Below, piece by piece: positions 62,387 to 64,000 of a stretch of DNA of 64,000 nucleotides (position 1 is its first letter; every line of letters begins with the position of its first letter). The position numbers and the translations under genes were made by a program. The notes under the pieces were generated by a model that was given only the letters and a program-made list of their open reading frames with translations, made no database searches and was not told the DNA's origin. This DNA comes from Karalla daura (Eukaryota > Chordata > Actinopteri > Chaetodontiformes > Leiognathidae): assembly GCA_029224185.1 (NCBI GenBank), contig CM055207.1, forward strand, positions 11,635,693 through 11,699,692, given 5' to 3'.

Positions 62387-64000
62387 CTACCACAGAAACA
62401 CACCAAGATGTTAATGAACAGGCGGCATGGCCTCGGCCAGCCGAGCATATAAATACAAATATATTTTTTTATTTGTCCGTCGCGGCCACACAAACGCGGC
62501 GGCCGCCACTTTTTCGGAGCTGCAGCGTGTTATCTGATGGTTTTCCACCGTGTGCAGCTGTGACACTGGGACAATGGGTTGAGCTTGCGGCTTTGCAAAC
62601 AACAGGAAGTGGCCGTGGAAGCATTCAAAAACTTTAAAACGACACAAGTAAAAGAAAAACCCAACACCGCCGTGTTAAAATACTCCATTACAATTAAGAT
62701 CCCAGAGGAAAATGTTTATTTTAAGAGGTTTAAATAAATAGCTTTATAGTAGTAGTAAGACTTCACGTGGTCAGTTGACTGACTTCTCAGGCGTATTCTG
62801 GGAAAGGTTGGGTCGAGAGTTAAGGAATAATTGAAGAAATAGGTAAATGTGCTCAATATTTCAATCAACGTGATTCCAGGTTCTCAAACCCTCACGATTT
62901 AAGAGCTTGGAGTTTTTGACAGTGACTCATTGAGTTACTCACTTACTAATTGGCACCATTTATGACGTGGAATCATGGCTTTCAAAGAGTGATGCGTTAC
63001 ATATGTAAGACCACAGCATTACATCATATATGATGGCTTTATCAGCAACGCTTCGACAATCTTAAACGATTTCCTCAAGGAAACTGGTTACATCACAGAC
63101 TGAACATTAATGCCTTGTGTGAACGATCCGCAAAGTGAGTAACTGCAGCTGTCAGAAAATGAAGTAAAAAGGAAAATATTTCCAAAAAAAGTTCAGCCGC
63201 AGATCAGACAGTACTCCTGAGGACTGTTGCCCCATGCACAGCTGAGAGCAGGAAAACGACGGTGAAATTATTCAATGAACACAGATTAGTCACTTTTAGA
63301 CACATCGAGGAGTGTTCAAATTGTTATGTACAAATTATTGTGACAGGACAACGTCATAGAAGTCGAATATGTTATTTAGTTTTTTTCGATCTGATAGAGA
63401 GGAGCACAGTCAGGTTGAACTTGAGACAAAGGTCAGAATTGATGTGAAGCTGATGACTCATGATCTGCTGAGGCTGTCAAACACCTTAGGAAAGATGCGA
63501 AGCACCATGGACAACCAGAAACATGTGACCATAAAGACAAACACATGAACCCCTTCTGTGGCCTGCAAAAACTATAGATTAAACAGCCCATCCATGGTGC
63601 CACAGCTCATCCGGTTCACTCTGCAGGAGCTTTGGGAAACAGTCTCTGTGATTGCACTTGACAAAAGGAGCAAATGAAAGATGTCGCCAAGTATAGCCCT
63701 CTAATCGATAGGCGTAATGGCTCTAACATCAGAGCTCTTTTGAAAAGGATTTGGAGCTTGTTTTTGAGTGCACACAGAGAGCAAAGTTATCCTATGTGGC
63801 TCAAATGGTCAGCCTGGAATCAAAACAGGACGCGGTTGAACCTCGAGTGGGTCTGTGTGACCGAAGAAGACGTTCAAAGCAAGGCTCGGTGGAACTAATA
63901 CAGCCTGAAACATTTTTCACCTCACCCTCTTCTCGAAAGGGAGGAAGAGGTCGACAGACTCAAGTAAGGAGGAATGTGCAAGAGGAGATGTTCAGACATT
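62387..64000 (-). other. pald1 last intron (5' part outside window)
   Basis: No exon matching the conserved paladin segment before VAARAG was seen here, so the penultimate exon lies beyond 64000. No repeat recognised. Confidence 0.6.

Overview
The window is vertebrate genomic DNA and almost certainly comes from a ray-finned (teleost) fish. It has multi-exon genes with GT-AG introns, some as short as 82-160 bp. It also has long GATA-type tetranucleotide microsatellites, an L2-type LINE relic, and many copies of mid-repetitive elements familiar from fish genomes. All gene models below were built by hand-splicing. Reading frame and intron phase close across every junction. Family names rest on remembered human and fish protein sequences, not on a search.

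Layout, left to right. (1) 1-1672, plus strand: the last five coding exons of tbata (thymus, brain and testes associated / SPATIAL). (2) 1673-8570: intergenic, with a 197-bp GATA array. (3) 8711-11413, plus strand: a complete seven-exon StAR gene encoding 283 residues, with a TATA box and GATA- and SF-1-like sites upstream. Its position next to tbata and adamts14 suggests the second fish StAR (star2), not the canonical star. (4) 14140-53649, minus strand: a complete 22-exon adamts14 of about 1,256 residues, a procollagen N-proteinase-type secreted metalloprotease. It has an intact propeptide, furin site, zinc site, Met-turn, disintegrin-like domain, four thrombospondin repeats, spacer and PLAC domain. 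(5) 53650-60740: upstream and intergenic DNA with no gene seen. (6) 62237-62386, minus strand: the last coding exon of pald1 (paladin), with its 3' UTR below it and an intron above it.

The order pald1 - adamts14 - tbata, with tbata convergent to adamts14, matches human chromosome 10q22 as I remember it. Two differences stand out: the StAR gene lies between adamts14 and tbata, and no perforin gene is visible between pald1 and adamts14.

The genes do not form a functional operon-like unit. StAR moves cholesterol into mitochondria for steroid synthesis, ADAMTS14 processes fibrillar procollagen outside the cell, paladin is a phosphatase-like cytosolic protein, and tbata is linked to thymic epithelium and testis. 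I found no bacterial, viral or CRISPR-like system. The more unusual items are a tRNA-Phe copy with a clean 12-base loss of its T arm, oppositely oriented GATA arrays in introns 1 and 13 of adamts14, a duplicated hexamer acceptor at adamts14 exon 4, and RFX-like sites in two introns.
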